From assembly GCF_002688585.1 (NCBI RefSeq), contig NZ_CP024034.1, positions 111,001-175,000 on the forward strand: DNA of 64,000 bases. Reading direction: 5' to 3'. Below, piece by piece: positions 51,053-62,874 of this stretch; position 1 is the first letter of the stretch, and each line of letters opens with the position of its first letter. Made by a program: the position numbers and the translations under genes. The notes beneath the pieces were generated by a model. That model saw only the letters and a program-made list of their open reading frames with translations. It searched no databases and was not told where the DNA came from. The DNA comes from Candidatus Fonsibacter ubiquis. Lineage in GTDB: Bacteria; Pseudomonadota; Alphaproteobacteria; Pelagibacterales; Pelagibacteraceae.

Positions 51053-52153
51053 TTAGCTTAGAGCTGGATAATCCGTATAACCTTTTTCATTACCACCATA
51101 AAATGTTGAGCGGTCATAGGGATTTAAAGCTGCATTCGTTTTAATACGTTTTGGCAAATCTGGATTTGCAATGAAAATTCTACCAAATGCCACGGCATCT
51201 ACTTCGCCAGTTTCAATTGCTTTTTTTGCATCTTCCGTCTTATAGCCGCCAGCAGAGATAAAAATTCCTTTAAATTTTTTTCTAAATAATTTTGTGGTTG
51301 ATGGCGCATTTTCATTTACATCATCACCACCTCCAGCTGAAGTTGCTCTAGGTTCAATCATATCAAGAAATGCAATTTGTTTTTGATTTAATTCATCAAT
51401 AACGTAGGTAAATAATTCAATAGGGTTAGAGTCGCTCATATCATTAAATGTTCCATAGGGAGAAAGCCTCACGCCAACTCTATCTTTTCCAAAAACATTA
51501 ATAACAGCATCTAATACTTGCATTGGAAATTTAACTCTATTTTGAATGGAACCACCAAATTCATCTGTTCTTTTATTACTTCCATCTTGCAAAAATTCAT
51601 CAAGTAAATATCCATTTGCCATGTGAACTTCCACTCCATCAAAACCAGCGTCCTTTGCATTTTTTGCAGCATTTACATAATCTTGAATAATTCCTGGAAG
51701 CTCAGATGCTTCTAATGCTCGTGGAGTTAAGATAGCAGTTGGTTTCCAATCTGCGGTAAATGTTCCAGAATTTTTCGCAGCTATCGCAGATGGTGCAACT
51801 GGTAAACTATTATTCGGTTGATGAGATGAGTGAGAAATTCTTCCCACATGCCACAACTGTAAAAAAATATGACCACCATTTTTATGAACTGCATCAGTTA
51901 CTAACTTCCATCCTTGCACTTGTTCTTTGCTGTGAATTCCAGGAGTTCCAGGATAGCCCTGACCCTGCTGAGAAACTTGAGTTGCTTCTGTTAAAATAAA
52001 TCCTGCCGATGCTCGTTGTGCATAATAAGTTGCATTTAATTCCCAAGGAATATTACCCGGTTGTTTACTTCGCATCCGAGTAAGCGGAGCCATAATAATT
52101 CTATTTGGAAGTGTTAGATTGCCTATTTTTAAATTATCAAAGATTGTTGGCAT
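51053..52153 (-). CDS. alkene reductase, old yellow enzyme family (NemA-like)
   Basis: 366 residues, FMN TIM barrel. LPNRIIMAPLTRMRS at the start; LWHVGRISH; VHMANGYLLDEFLQDGSN with His and Asn for substrate binding (usual spelling HGANGYL); AFGRIFIANPDLP at the end. NAD(P)H-dependent reduction of activated alkenes and nitro compounds. Ends five bases after the CDF gene without an intervening terminator. Confidence 0.93.
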   Translation of the reverse strand: MPTIFDNLKIGNLTLPNRIIMAPLTRMRSKQPGNIPWELNATYYAQRASAGFILTEATQVSQQGQGYPGTPGIHSKEQVQGWKLVTDAVHKNGGHIFLQLWHVGRISHSSHQPNNSLPVAPSAIAAKNSGTFTADWKPTAILTPRALEASELPGIIQDYVNAAKNAKDAGFDGVEVHMANGYLLDEFLQDGSNKRTDEFGGSIQNRVKFPMQVLDAVINVFGKDRVGVRLSPYGTFNDMSDSNPIELFTYVIDELNQKQIAFLDMIEPRATSAGGGDDVNENAPSTTKLFRKKFKGIFISAGGYKTEDAKKAIETGEVDAVAFGRIFIANPDLPKRIKTNAALNPYDRSTFYGGNEKGYTDYPALS

Positions 52154-52226
52154 ATGTTTTTGTTAGATTGAAATGTTATATAAGTAGCATAGTGAAGAAT
52201 GTCAATTTTGTTATAATTAAATATTT

Positions 52227-52637
52227 ATGAAAAAAACTTTTGTCTCATGTTGTTTGCTTAAAAAGTCTAATAAGATTTTAATTACTAGCAGACCAAAGGG
52301 TAAATTTTTAAGTGGATATTGGGAATTGCCAGGAGGAAAATTGTTAACCCATGAGTCTTTCGAGGATTGTGCAGTAAGAGAACTATATGAGGAAATAGGT
52401 ATTAAAATAGAAAAAGACAATTTGGACAATATTGATCTTGTTACTCATCGTTATAAAAATACTGCAATTATAATGATGATTTATCTGGTAGAATTTTGGA
52501 CAGGAAAGATTAAACTTAAAGAAAAACAACAATTGCGTTGGTTAAATCGCAAAGATATTAAACAGTTTAAATATTTACCAGGCAGTCAGATTATTTTTGA
52601 TAGAATTTATGAAAATTATTACAAAATTTTTAAATAA
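52227..52637 (+). CDS. MutT-type Nudix hydrolase
   Basis: 136 residues with a complete Nudix box at about 35-57: GGKLLTHESFEDCAVREL followed by YEEIGI. Opening VSCCLLKKSNKILITSRPKGK and the WELPGG motif fit MutT-like (oxidised NTP) sanitation. A TATAAT lies at 52212-52217 ahead of the ATG. Overlaps the next gene by 29 bases. Confidence 0.88.
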   Translation: MKKTFVSCCLLKKSNKILITSRPKGKFLSGYWELPGGKLLTHESFEDCAVRELYEEIGIKIEKDNLDNIDLVTHRYKNTAIIMMIYLVEFWTGKIKLKEKQQLRWLNRKDIKQFKYLPGSQIIFDRIYENYYKIFK

Positions 52638-53166
52638 AAATCTTAAAATATTATTTATATTTTTTGTTTTTTTTAGTGTAACACAATGTTCTTCATCTAT
52701 GAAATTAGAACAATTTCAAAATAATAAACCTGTATTTAAGCTAGAGGAATATTTTAAAGGAAAAACTGTAGCACGTGGTGTATTTGAAGATCGATTTGGT
52801 AACATTAAAAAAAGTTTTAAAGTAGATATTGATGGAACTTGGGATGGAAAATACTTAGTGATGAAAGAAAATTTTATTTATGATGATGGTACTAAGGAAT
52901 ACCGTGAATGGAAGTTAGAAAAAATTGGCACCAATCAATATCAAGGGTATGCAGATGGAGTTATAGGTCTTGCATCAGGGGCAACTTCTGGCAACGCTTT
53001 TAACTGGAAGTATGATTTTGCTCTCCAAATCGGTAACAGTAAATATAAAGTAAGTTTTGATGATTGGATGTTTTTACAAGATAATAATTATTTAGTGAAT
53101 ATTGCAACCATGTCTAAATTTGGAATTACCTTGGGCAAAGTAATTCTATTCTTCAATAAAAATTAA
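52609..53166 (+). CDS. DUF3833 family lipoprotein
   Basis: Start at ATG 52609 gives 185 residues with a lipoprotein signal ending SVTQC (cysteine 27). An in-frame TTG at 52597 is less likely. Mature domain has EEYFKGKTVARGVFEDRFGN and DDWMFLQDNNYLVNIATMSKFG, the DUF3833 pattern. Function unknown, membrane-anchored. Overlaps the Nudix gene. Confidence 0.82.
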   Translation: MKIITKFLNKNLKILFIFFVFFSVTQCSSSMKLEQFQNNKPVFKLEEYFKGKTVARGVFEDRFGNIKKSFKVDIDGTWDGKYLVMKENFIYDDGTKEYREWKLEKIGTNQYQGYADGVIGLASGATSGNAFNWKYDFALQIGNSKYKVSFDDWMFLQDNNYLVNIATMSKFGITLGKVILFFNKN

Positions 53167-53204
53167 CATATTGAAATTAACACGAACGTACCTACATTAG
53201 AGAT

Positions 53205-53639
53205 ATGATTAAATATAATCTTGAATGTTCATGCGGTGAGACTTTTGAAAGTTGGTTTCAAAATTCTAGTGAATATGAAAAATTACTAAAGAAGAATTTA
53301 ATTAATTGCTACGTCTGCGGAAGCTCAAAAACTGTAAAAAAAAGTATAATGGCCCCAAGCATTGCAACTTCCAAAACATCTGCAACTCAAAAAGATACTG
53401 AGCAAAAAAAAGAATTTTTAAAAAATGTAAAAAGTAAAATTAGAGAGTTAAATGATTATGTCGCAAAAAATGCTGAGTATGTTGGTGATAAGTTTGTATC
53501 TGAAGTTAGATCCATTCATTATGATAAAAAGCAGAAAAGAAATATTTATGGTAATGCAACGTTAGAGGAAACTAAAGAGTTACAAGAGGAAGGAATTGAT
53601 GTTGCAACTATTCCTTGGGTTCCAAAAGAAAACGCTTAA
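53205..53639 (+). CDS. DUF1178 family protein
   Basis: 144 residues. Two cysteine pairs, CSCGETFESWFQ (about 6-17) and CYVCGSSKTVKKSIMAPS, form a zinc ribbon; the C-terminal TLEETKELQEEGI matches DUF1178, common in Alphaproteobacteria. Function unknown. Stop shares TTAA (53636-53639) with ubiG. Confidence 0.88.
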   Translation: MIKYNLECSCGETFESWFQNSSEYEKLLKKNLINCYVCGSSKTVKKSIMAPSIATSKTSATQKDTEQKKEFLKNVKSKIRELNDYVAKNAEYVGDKFVSEVRSIHYDKKQKRNIYGNATLEETKELQEEGIDVATIPWVPKENA

Positions 53640-54376
53640 TTTTTTTTAAAACTTACTGCGTAGTTAACATCCATATCTTTACTTTTTTGCCACTCCCTTG
53701 AAAAAATATTAAACTTAAAACCTATTTTTTCTTTGAATTCTAATTGATATTTCAAAGCTGTTGAAATGATCTCACTAGGTTTTAAAAATTTATTCCAATC
53801 ATGCGTTCCTTTAGGTAGCCAATTTAATATGTATTCAGCCCCTACAATTGCAAATAAAAATGATTTAGCTGTTCTATTAAGTGTTGCAAAGAATATGATC
53901 CCATTTTTTTTTAATAATTTAGCGCAAGATTGAATAAATAAATCTACATCTGCAACGTGTTCAATAATTTCTAAACATAAAATAACATCAAACTGCTCGT
54001 TTAAATTTTCAGGAGTTGTTGCTAAATAATTAATTTTCAAATTCATTTGTTCAGCATGAAATTTTGCAACGTTAATATTTTTTTCAGAGGCATCGATGCC
54101 AGTTACTTTTGCGCCAAGTCTAGTCATGGGTTCTGCAATCAATCCACCACCACATCCAACGTCTAATAATTTTAAGTTTTTAAATGGATAAGAGCCATTC
54201 GGTAATATTCCAAAATGATTTTTAATTTTATCAACTAAAAATTCTTGTCTAATAGGATTAAATTTATGAAGCGGCGCAAATTTTCCATTTGGATCCCACC
54301 ATTCAGAAGCCATTTTTGAGAACTTATTTATTTCCTGAAGATCGGCCGTTTGATTATTTTTATTATCTATGTTCAT
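53636..54376 (-). CDS. ubiG: ubiquinone biosynthesis O-methyltransferase UbiG
   Basis: 246 residues. SAM motif LLDVGCGGGLIAEPM near 69-83; KMASEWWDPNGKFAPLHKFNPIR at the start and LKPSEI near the end are UbiG landmarks. Two methylations of the ubiquinone ring. ATG at 54376, divergent from lysC, which is the usual gene order in alphaproteobacteria. Confidence 0.95.
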   Translation of the reverse strand: MNIDNKNNQTADLQEINKFSKMASEWWDPNGKFAPLHKFNPIRQEFLVDKIKNHFGILPNGSYPFKNLKLLDVGCGGGLIAEPMTRLGAKVTGIDASEKNINVAKFHAEQMNLKINYLATTPENLNEQFDVILCLEIIEHVADVDLFIQSCAKLLKKNGIIFFATLNRTAKSFLFAIVGAEYILNWLPKGTHDWNKFLKPSEIISTALKYQLEFKEKIGFKFNIFSREWQKSKDMDVNYAVSFKKN

Positions 54377-54443
54377 TTTGTTGCGAAATATTTAACATAG
54401 GAGTAATTATAAATCTAAATTTTTAAGATATTAATTAGCTTTC

Positions 54444-55655
54444 ATGAGTAAAATTGTAGTTAAGTTTGGTGGCACGTCGGTTGCAAATATAGAAAGAATT
54501 TTGAACGCCGCAAAACTCATTAAAAGTAAGGTCGATGAAGGTCATCAAGTTGTGGTGGTGGTGTCTGCAATGTCAGGTGTTACTAATGATTTAATAAAAA
54601 AATCAAAAGAAATAGATCAAAATTTTGATGTTGAAGAATATGATGCTTTGCTTTCAACAGGGGAGCAAGTGACATCGACTTTATTTGCGGGTGCCCTAAA
54701 AAAAATGGGTCTTAAATCGAGATCATGGCTAAGCTGGCAGATTCCAATTGTAACAGAGGGTTTTCACTCTAACTCAAGAATTGTTTCAATAGAAACTACA
54801 AAACTTAACAAGTCATTGCAGCAAGGTGAGACTCCCGTGGTTCCAGGATTTCAAGGAGTTTCAAAAGATTTTAGGCTTTCAACATTAGGCAGAGGTGGAT
54901 CTGATGCCTCAGCGGTAGCTTTAGCAAAATGTATTGGAGCTGATTATTGTGAAATTTATACAGATGTAGATGGAGTATACACAACTAACCCAGCTATTAA
55001 TCCTAAAGCAAAAAAAATTGATAAAATTTCCTATGAAGAGATGTTGGAGATGGCATCGTTAGGAGCAAAAGTTATGCAAAGTAATTCTGTACAGCAAGGA
55101 ATGATGAATGATGTTGAAATTCATGTGCGCTCAACTTTTACAAATAATAAAGGCACAAGCATTACAAGTGATGATAAAATCTCATACGATAAAGTAATTA
55201 CTGGAGTTGCCTATTCAAAAGATGATGCAAAAATAACCTTAATTGGCGTTGAGGACAGACCAGGAATTGCAGCGAGTATTTTTAAGCCTTTGTATGAGAA
55301 TAATATTAGCGTTGATATGATTGTACAAAACGTATCGGCTGATAATAAAAAAACTGATGTTACATTTACTATTAAAAGAGAAGATTTAGATAAATCAGTA
55401 AATCTTATAAAAAAAAATAGTAATTTAAAATTTGAAAAAATTAATTTTGATGACAAGGTTGCTAAAGTTTCAATTGTTGGAGCTGGAATGATTACACATC
55501 CAGGTGTTGCTTTTAAAATGTTTAAAGCATTATCAGATCAAAATATAAATATTTTAGTGATATCAACTTCAGAAATTAAAATTTCTGTTTTAATAGATGA
55601 AACGCAAACGCAAAAAGCTGTGGTTGCTATTCATACTGCATTCGATTTAGATTAA
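54444..55655 (+). CDS. lysC: aspartate kinase
   Basis: 403 residues. [13 protein letters not shown] at the start, [13 protein letters not shown] (about 152-164) and two C-terminal ACT domains (from about 265) for feedback control. First step to lysine, threonine and methionine. Heads a run with ispG, prfA and prmC at gaps of 4-6 bases. Confidence 0.96.
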   Translation: MSKIVVKFGGTSVANIERILNAAKLIKSKVDEGHQVVVVVSAMSGVTNDLIKKSKEIDQNFDVEEYDALLSTGEQVTSTLFAGALKKMGLKSRSWLSWQIPIVTEGFHSNSRIVSIETTKLNKSLQQGETPVVPGFQGVSKDFRLSTLGRGGSDASAVALAKCIGADYCEIYTDVDGVYTTNPAINPKAKKIDKISYEEMLEMASLGAKVMQSNSVQQGMMNDVEIHVRSTFTNNKGTSITSDDKISYDKVITGVAYSKDDAKITLIGVEDRPGIAASIFKPLYENNISVDMIVQNVSADNKKTDVTFTIKREDLDKSVNLIKKNSNLKFEKINFDDKVAKVSIVGAGMITHPGVAFKMFKALSDQNINILVISTSEIKISVLIDETQTQKAVVAIHTAFDLD

Positions 55656-55660
55656 ATTTT

Positions 55661-56767
55661 ATGAGTAGCATTAGACCTTTCAGGGAAATTAAAAGAAGAA
55701 AGACAAAAAAAATTAAAGTTGGTAACGTTTATGTTGGTGGTGACGCTCCAATATCAGTCCAATCCATGACAAATACTTTAACAACCGATGCAAAAGCGAC
55801 AATTTTACAAATAAATCAAATTGCTGAAGCTGGAGCTGATATTGTTAGAGTTTCTTGCCCAGATGAGGAATCTACAAAAGCATTAAAAGAGATTGTAAAG
55901 CATGCAAACGTTCCAATCGTTGCAGATATTCATTTTCATTATAAAAGGGCAATTGAGGCTGCAGAAGCAGGCGCAAGTTGTCTTAGAATAAATCCTGGAA
56001 ACATTGGATCAAAAGATCGAGTAAAAGAAATTGTTAAAGCGGCAAAGGATTTTAATTGTTCAATTCGAATTGGGGTTAATGGTGGATCCATAGAGCAAGA
56101 TTTATTGGAAAAATATAAAGAGCCATGTCCTGAGGCATTAGTTGAAAGTGCAGATCGTAATATTAAAATTTTAGAAGACTTAGATTTTTTTAATTTTAAA
56201 ATAAGCGTTAAAGCTTCAGATATTTTCCTTGCCGTTAATGCCTACAGACAGCTTTCAAAAAAATGTGATTATCCACTTCATCTTGGAATAACAGAGGCTG
56301 GCAGTTATTTTGCAGGAACAATTAAGTCTTCAATTGGAATTGGAATGTTATTAAGTGAAGGGATTGGTGATACAATTAGAATTTCACTTTCATCAGATCC
56401 GGTAAATGAAGTTAAGGCAGGACTTGAGATATTAAAAAGTTTAAATTTAAAAAATCGAGGAGTTAAAATAATTTCTTGTCCATCTTGCGCAAGACAAGCA
56501 TTTGAGGTTATTAAAACAGTTGAAATATTAGAGCAAAGGTTGTCACACATTAAAGAGTCTTTAACATTGTCCATCATCGGCTGTGTTGTAAATGGACCAG
56601 GTGAAGCATCACAAACAGATATTGGGTTAACGGGAGGAGGCAAGGGAAATAATATGATTTACTTATCGGGCCTTCAAGATCATAAAGTCCCAAGTGAAAA
56701 AATTATTGAGCACATTGTAGGTCTTGTTGAAAAAAAAGCTGAGCAAATTAGAAATCAAGCCCTTTAA
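55661..56767 (+). CDS. ispG: 4-hydroxy-3-methylbut-2-enyl-diphosphate synthase
   Basis: 368 residues. TIM barrel start then an iron-sulfur C-terminus with cysteines in [11 protein letters not shown] and [13 protein letters not shown] isoprenoid pathway. Five bases after lysC. Confidence 0.96.
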   Translation: MSSIRPFREIKRRKTKKIKVGNVYVGGDAPISVQSMTNTLTTDAKATILQINQIAEAGADIVRVSCPDEESTKALKEIVKHANVPIVADIHFHYKRAIEAAEAGASCLRINPGNIGSKDRVKEIVKAAKDFNCSIRIGVNGGSIEQDLLEKYKEPCPEALVESADRNIKILEDLDFFNFKISVKASDIFLAVNAYRQLSKKCDYPLHLGITEAGSYFAGTIKSSIGIGMLLSEGIGDTIRISLSSDPVNEVKAGLEILKSLNLKNRGVKIISCPSCARQAFEVIKTVEILEQRLSHIKESLTLSIIGCVVNGPGEASQTDIGLTGGGKGNNMIYLSGLQDHKVPSEKIIEHIVGLVEKKAEQIRNQAL

Positions 56768-56773
56768 ATTTAA

Positions 56774-57850
56774 ATGATCCCCATAGATAAAGTTGAGAAC
56801 ATTGTAAGTCGATTCAATGAGCTAGAAAGTATTTTAGCAAAGCCTGATCTTAAAAAAGATGAGTTTGTTAGTAATTCAAAAGAATACTCAAATCTTAATG
56901 AGATAATAAGTTATGCCAAAAATTATTTAAAGGTTTTAGAAGACTTAAAGAGTACGAAAAATATTTTAGAGGATAAATCTACGGACAAAGAATTTTATGA
57001 AATGGCTGAAAAAGAACTTAAGGATTTGAAGGAACAAGAGGAAGAGTGTGTAAAAAGATTAAAAGTTTTCTTACTTCCAAAAGATGAAGCAGATGAAAAG
57101 AACGCTATTATTGAAATAAGAGCAGGAACAGGCGGTATGGAAGCTGCTTTATTTGCGGCTGATTTATTCAATATGTACCAAAAAGTTGCAGTGTTAAATG
57201 GTTGGAAAGTTGAAATTATAAATTTATCAAACAGCGAGGGGGGTGGTTACAAAGAAATTATTGCATCTATCGTAGGACGAAATGTTTTCTCAAAACTAAA
57301 ATTTGAGTCAGGCGTTCATAGAGTCCAGCGAGTTCCTGATACAGAAACGCAAGGAAGAATTCATACGTCAGCAGCAACTGTTGCAGTTTTACCAGAAGCT
57401 GAAGAAGTTGATGTGAAAATTAATGATGCGGATTTAAGGATAGATGTTTTTAGATCGAGCGGTCCAGGCGGACAATCAGTAAATACAACGGATAGTGCAG
57501 TTAGAGTAACGCATATTCCATCAGGAATAGTTGTCTCGCAACAAGATGAAAAATCACAACATAAAAATAAAGCTAAAGCTTTAAAAATTTTAAGATCAAA
57601 ACTTTACGATTTACAAAGATCAGAGCAGGAAAGTGAAAGAGCTAAGGCGAGAAAGAGTCAGATTGGAACAGGGGATAGATCTGAAAGAATTAGAACTTAT
57701 AATTTTCCACAAGGAAGAGTAACGGATCATAGGATCAATATGACGCTTTATAAGTTAACAGATTTTTTAGCTGGCGATGCATTTAAAGAATTATCTGATG
57801 CCATTCAAATTCAATTCCAAGAGGAGCAACTAGAGAATTTAAAGATATAA
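56774..57850 (+). CDS. prfA: peptide chain release factor 1
   Basis: 358 residues. GGQ motif in [16 protein letters not shown] (about 228-243); [19 protein letters not shown] ahead of it is the PrmC-modified class I release factor pattern. Releases peptides at UAA and UAG. Six bases after ispG and directly before its own methylase gene. Confidence 0.97.
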   Translation: MIPIDKVENIVSRFNELESILAKPDLKKDEFVSNSKEYSNLNEIISYAKNYLKVLEDLKSTKNILEDKSTDKEFYEMAEKELKDLKEQEEECVKRLKVFLLPKDEADEKNAIIEIRAGTGGMEAALFAADLFNMYQKVAVLNGWKVEIINLSNSEGGGYKEIIASIVGRNVFSKLKFESGVHRVQRVPDTETQGRIHTSAATVAVLPEAEEVDVKINDADLRIDVFRSSGPGGQSVNTTDSAVRVTHIPSGIVVSQQDEKSQHKNKAKALKILRSKLYDLQRSEQESERAKARKSQIGTGDRSERIRTYNFPQGRVTDHRINMTLYKLTDFLAGDAFKELSDAIQIQFQEEQLENLKI

Positions 57851-57854
57851 ATTT

Positions 57855-58703
57855 ATGTTAGTTAATGAGGCAATAGCTTTTGCAGAACAAGAGTTAAAAA
57901 AAAGTAACAATTTAAACTCTAGATTAGATTCTGAGATATTAGTCTCACATTTAATAAATATTCCAAGGGAAAGTATTTATTCTAAATTAAAAGAAAATTT
58001 TTCACATAATAAAACTGAAGAACTGCAGAAATTAATAAATAGAAGGGTAAATAAAGAGCCCATTGCCTATATACTTAATAATAAAGAATTTTGGAGTACA
58101 AATTTTTATGTTGATCGCTCCGTTCTAATACCAAGACCTGAAACAGAGGTGTTAATCGATTTAATATTATCTCATTTAAATAATAAGAAAATTTTTTTAA
58201 ATATTTTAGACATAGGAACAGGTTCTGGATGTATTTTAATATCTTTATTAAAAGAGTTAATTAAAGCTAAAGGAATTGGAATAGATAAATCAAAAAAAGC
58301 AATTGCAATTGCAAAGATTAATTCTGTCTCTCAAAAAGTTAACACTCGTGCATTGTTTAAAAACATTAATTTAGAAGAGATAAAATTTGATATAAAATTT
58401 GATATTATTGTATCAAACCCTCCATATTTACCAGATGTTTCATTAAAGAATTTAAATTTAGATATTAAGCTTTATGAACCAAAAATTGCTTTACAAGGCG
58501 GGGTCCAAGGAGTTGATTTTTTATTAAAAATTATAGACTTGGCTTCAAAAATTTTAAAAATAAATGGTTTGCTAGCACTTGAAATTGGTGATAATCAGTT
58601 TCATATAGTAGCGAAATATTTAAAAATAAAACGCTTTAAAATTTTAGATAAATATACTTTAATTAACAAACAAGTTCGTTGTTTATTAGCAACTAAACTT
58701 TAA
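57855..58703 (+). CDS. prmC: release factor glutamine methyltransferase PrmC
   Basis: 282 residues. SAM loop ILDIGTGSGCILISLLK and the NPPY signature in VSNPPYLPD. Methylates the glutamine of the GGQ motif of the release factors, here encoded immediately upstream. Confidence 0.96.
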   Translation: MLVNEAIAFAEQELKKSNNLNSRLDSEILVSHLINIPRESIYSKLKENFSHNKTEELQKLINRRVNKEPIAYILNNKEFWSTNFYVDRSVLIPRPETEVLIDLILSHLNNKKIFLNILDIGTGSGCILISLLKELIKAKGIGIDKSKKAIAIAKINSVSQKVNTRALFKNINLEEIKFDIKFDIIVSNPPYLPDVSLKNLNLDIKLYEPKIALQGGVQGVDFLLKIIDLASKILKINGLLALEIGDNQFHIVAKYLKIKRFKILDKYTLINKQVRCLLATKL

Positions 58704-58835
58704 AAACATTATAATAATAACCATAATAATTACTAAGAATTGACATTAAATGACATTTATGGAAGTTTAAGTTCTTCCCTAAAATTAAATTAAAAATAAT
58801 CAAACAATAAATAATAATTTTAAATCTAATAATTG

Positions 58836-59270
58836 ATGAATAGTTTTGTAAGAAGACCAAGAAGACGTCCTGATCAAAGAAGCGGTAGCGGAATGAGAAG
58901 ACCAAGTAGTGGTGGTTTTAGAACTAATAGATCTCAAAACATAGAACACTCATTTAATAATAATGGAAATAACGGGTATAGAAATAATGGGTCAGCCCAT
59001 GGTGCATATAAGTTAGTTGAAAAGTATAATAGTCTTGCAAGAGAAGCCCTCGCATCTGGAGATATTATTTTAGCTGAGAATTATTATCAGCATGCAGATC
59101 ATTATATAAGAATAGCTCCGCCTCAGAACAGATCTGAAAGAAATGGATCAACAACAGAGACCCCTTCTGAGACAACAGAAATTATCAATAAAATCCCAGG
59201 TGTTCATTTAGATGAGCCGCAAGAAACAGTTGCAAATATCAGCTCAGATCAAAACGAAGGCAATTCTTAA
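58836..59270 (+). CDS. DUF4167 domain protein
   Basis: 144 residues from ATG 58836 (a TTG three bases earlier is unlikely). N-terminus RRPRRRPDQRSGSGMRRPS is Arg/Gly-rich, followed by the DUF4167 core LVEKYNSLAREALASGDIILAENYYQHADHYIR. Alphaproteobacterial family of unknown function, probably RNA- or nucleic-acid-associated by composition. Located after prmC, its common place. Confidence 0.85.
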   Translation: MNSFVRRPRRRPDQRSGSGMRRPSSGGFRTNRSQNIEHSFNNNGNNGYRNNGSAHGAYKLVEKYNSLAREALASGDIILAENYYQHADHYIRIAPPQNRSERNGSTTETPSETTEIINKIPGVHLDEPQETVANISSDQNEGNS

Positions 59271-59286
59271 AAAATCTTAAAATTTA

Positions 59287-60588
59287 TTATTTCTTTTTAG
59301 CGCTCTCTAAAATTAAATTATCAATATTTCGTTTTTGTATTTCAAAGAAATTTTTATTATTTCCCTCTAGTGGAGCTGAGGAAGGTAGTTTTAGAGTTTG
59401 CGAATTTTCTTTCTTTCCATTAACTACAACTTCATAATGTAAGTGGGGTCCTGTGGAACTTCCTGTATTACCTGAGTACCCAATAATTTGTCCTTGTTGA
59501 ACTTTAGCTCCTCGTCTTATTCCTTTTGCATAGTCTTGAAGATGTGCATAATTCGTTTGATACACAGCACTATGACGGATTGAAATGTATTTTCCATATC
59601 CGCCTTTCCATCCCACATACTCTACTGTACCTGATCCTGATGCCATCACAGGTGTACCAATTGGTGCTGCAAAATCTGTTCCTTGATGTAAATGGTTAAA
59701 ACCTAAAATAGGATGCATTCTAAATCCATAACGTGAAGTAAGTTTTGCTCCATTGATTGGAGTTCTCATTAAACTTTTTTCAATACTTTTTCCTTCAGGT
59801 GTAAAGTAACCTATAGTTCCATTTGGATATTCGTAGCGATAAAGAATAATATTTTTATCAGCATTTATAATTTCACTATAAATAATATTTCCCGTTCGTT
59901 GCGAAATTCCATCATCATCTAAATAACGCTCGTAAAATATTTTAATCTTATCATTCTTTTTTAAATCCCTTTGAAAATCTACTTCAAAACCATAAAGTCT
60001 TGCAAACTGAGCAACAATACTATTTTCAATACCAGATTGCTTAGCAGATCTGTAAATTCCACGATCAATTGTTGTCTCAACGAAATGATTTTTTTTTGTT
60101 AAAACTTTCGTTACTCTTTTTGCTTCATAAAGATTATCCTTATTTAAAAAGACATGAACAGATGTGATATTATTAATATTTACTGTTAGTCTTGAGACAA
60201 AATTTCCATTTTTTTCTCTTTTTACAATTAAATAAATTTTTTGATCTTTTCTTAGTGGTCCTACATTATATTCTCGTCTTAAAGCATTTAAGACATTGTT
60301 AATATCTGCTTGAGAAATTTTTTGATCTGAAAGAATTCTCTGAATGCTATCTCCATTTCGGGCATTAAATTCAAATTTAGCAGAGCCCGAATTAAATTGA
60401 CCAAATAAAAAGTCTTTTACTGTAATTAAATTATTTTCTAATTCTTGATTTTTACTTTCTCCATTTTCTCTTTCGCTATATTGATCAAAAGACTTTGCTA
60501 TAAAAACAAAGCTAATTAGGATTGGAATTAGTAAAAATACTAAACTAGGTTTAAAGTTTGGCCTGTAACTTAAGATCTTTTTATACAT
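59287..60588 (-). CDS. M23 family cell-wall metallopeptidase
   Basis: 433 residues. Membrane anchor about 13-32, an OapA/LysM-like N-domain (NGDSIQRILSDQKISQ), then the LytM core with zinc ligands H301 and D305 (HQGTDFAAP), H349, H382 and H384 (GPHLHYEV). An active endopeptidase by ligand pattern. Divergent from the rRNA operon. Confidence 0.92.
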   Translation of the reverse strand: MYKKILSYRPNFKPSLVFLLIPILISFVFIAKSFDQYSERENGESKNQELENNLITVKDFLFGQFNSGSAKFEFNARNGDSIQRILSDQKISQADINNVLNALRREYNVGPLRKDQKIYLIVKREKNGNFVSRLTVNINNITSVHVFLNKDNLYEAKRVTKVLTKKNHFVETTIDRGIYRSAKQSGIENSIVAQFARLYGFEVDFQRDLKKNDKIKIFYERYLDDDGISQRTGNIIYSEIINADKNIILYRYEYPNGTIGYFTPEGKSIEKSLMRTPINGAKLTSRYGFRMHPILGFNHLHQGTDFAAPIGTPVMASGSGTVEYVGWKGGYGKYISIRHSAVYQTNYAHLQDYAKGIRRGAKVQQGQIIGYSGNTGSSTGPHLHYEVVVNGKKENSQTLKLPSSAPLEGNNKNFFEIQKRNIDNLILESAKKK

Positions 60589-60710
60589 TTTGACTTAAAT
60601 ATCTTATTAGCTTTTTAGAGTCATCCCAAACCTCAATTTTAAGTTGTTGTAACCGCTGATTATAGCTAATCAGAGGCTATTTTATTGGGTTTAAATGGCC
60701 AATAGCTGTG

Positions 60711-60739
60711 TTGACTTAGCAACATTTTAGACGTACATA
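60711..60739 (+). promoter_or_regulatory. candidate rRNA operon promoter
   Basis: TTGACT (60711-60716) and TACATA (60734-60739) with a 17-base spacer, before the leader hairpin and boxA. The -10 is weak. Between 60589 and 60800 the only other structures are a CTGATTA/TAATCAG inverted repeat (60656-60673) and nearby short repeats that could bind a regulator. Confidence 0.45.
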
Positions 60740-60799
60740 CAACGTCCCTTGTCCTGAATAATTAATTATTTAGGGACAAAATAATAAAAATTTAAATAA

Positions 60800-60850
60800 G
60801 ACAAAAAGAAATCCTATAAGATTTCTTGTTGTCTTGTTGAGCTCTTTAAA
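60800..60850 (+). promoter_or_regulatory. rRNA leader hairpin and boxA antitermination site
   Basis: AAGAAATC (60806-60813) pairs with GATTTCTT (60820-60827), and outer GACAA/TTGTC (60800-60804/60829-60833) extends the stem. GCTCTTTAAA at 60841-60850 matches boxA of bacterial rRNA operons, where Nus factors load for antitermination. Confidence 0.7.
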
Positions 60851-60860
60851 AACGTAAATT

Positions 60861-60884
60861 AGGAAGAGAAGCGTGGACGGCTAT
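60861..60884 (+). other. 16S RNase III processing stem, 5' strand
   Basis: The leader segment starting AGGAAGAGAAGCG and ending GGACGGCTAT is complementary to the 16S trailer at 62531-62554 over 24 positions with few wobbles, forming the long stem that RNase III cuts to release pre-16S. Confidence 0.8.
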
Positions 60885-60992
60885 ATTTGTAAAAAAATTT
60901 GGCTGTACACACTTCTATAAAAAATACAAAAGTAATTTTGTACAAGCTGTTTTTAATTAAACAGATAGTAAAAGCTTGTGTACGCCGTTATT

Positions 60993-62480
<1,488 letters not shown>

Positions 62481-62530
62481 AAGGACAGTTCGAAAGTTTA
62501 CTTTTGAACTATCACTTAACATTGTACATT

Positions 62531-62554
62531 GTAGCCGTCCTCGTTTCTCTTCCT
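62531..62554 (+). other. 16S RNase III processing stem, 3' strand
   Basis: GTAGCCGTCCTCG through TTTCTCTTCCT mirrors the leader segment at 60861-60884. A smaller hairpin (AGTTC/GAACT, 62487-62510) sits between it and the 16S end. Confidence 0.8.
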
Positions 62555-62591
62555 TATCTCTAATGTTTGTAAAAGAGTTCATTCAACAAAA

Positions 62592-62668
62592 GGGCCGGTA
62601 GCTCAGTTGGTTAGAGCACACCCTTGATAAGGGTGGGGTCGAAAGTTCGAGTCTTTCTCGGCCCACCA
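62592..62668 (+). tRNA. tRNA-Ile (GAT)
   Basis: 77 nt including an encoded CCA. Anticodon loop TTGATAA between CCC/GGG, acceptor GGGCCGG against TCGGCCC. Located in the 16S-23S spacer as usual. Confidence 0.97.
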
Positions 62669-62677
62669 TTTTTATTA

Positions 62678-62753
62678 GGGGGATTAGCTCAGCTGGTAGA
62701 GCGCCTGATTTGCATTCAGGAGGTCAGCGGTTCGATCCCGCTATCCTCCACCA
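62678..62753 (+). tRNA. tRNA-Ala (TGC)
   Basis: 76 nt with encoded CCA. Anticodon loop TTTGCAT, acceptor GGGGGAT against ATCCTCC with one G-U pair. Nine bases after tRNA-Ile. Confidence 0.97.
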
Positions 62754-62874
62754 AATTTTAGAGAAATTCTTTAACATTGTTAATTTGTATCAATATTTTT
62801 ATATCCTTGTGAAAAATTTATTTTTCACAAATTTTAAAAATTCAATTTACACAGAAAAATTTTTTCTGTGCATA

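Noticed and set aside
52597..52608. TTG start of the DUF3833 lipoprotein
   Set aside because: ATG at 52609 yields a proper lipoprotein signal; the four extra residues add nothing.
58740..58778. Promoter and terminator between prmC and DUF4167
   Set aside because: TTGACA at 58740 has no good -10 box at the right distance, and the GGAAG/CTTCC stem is short with no T run.
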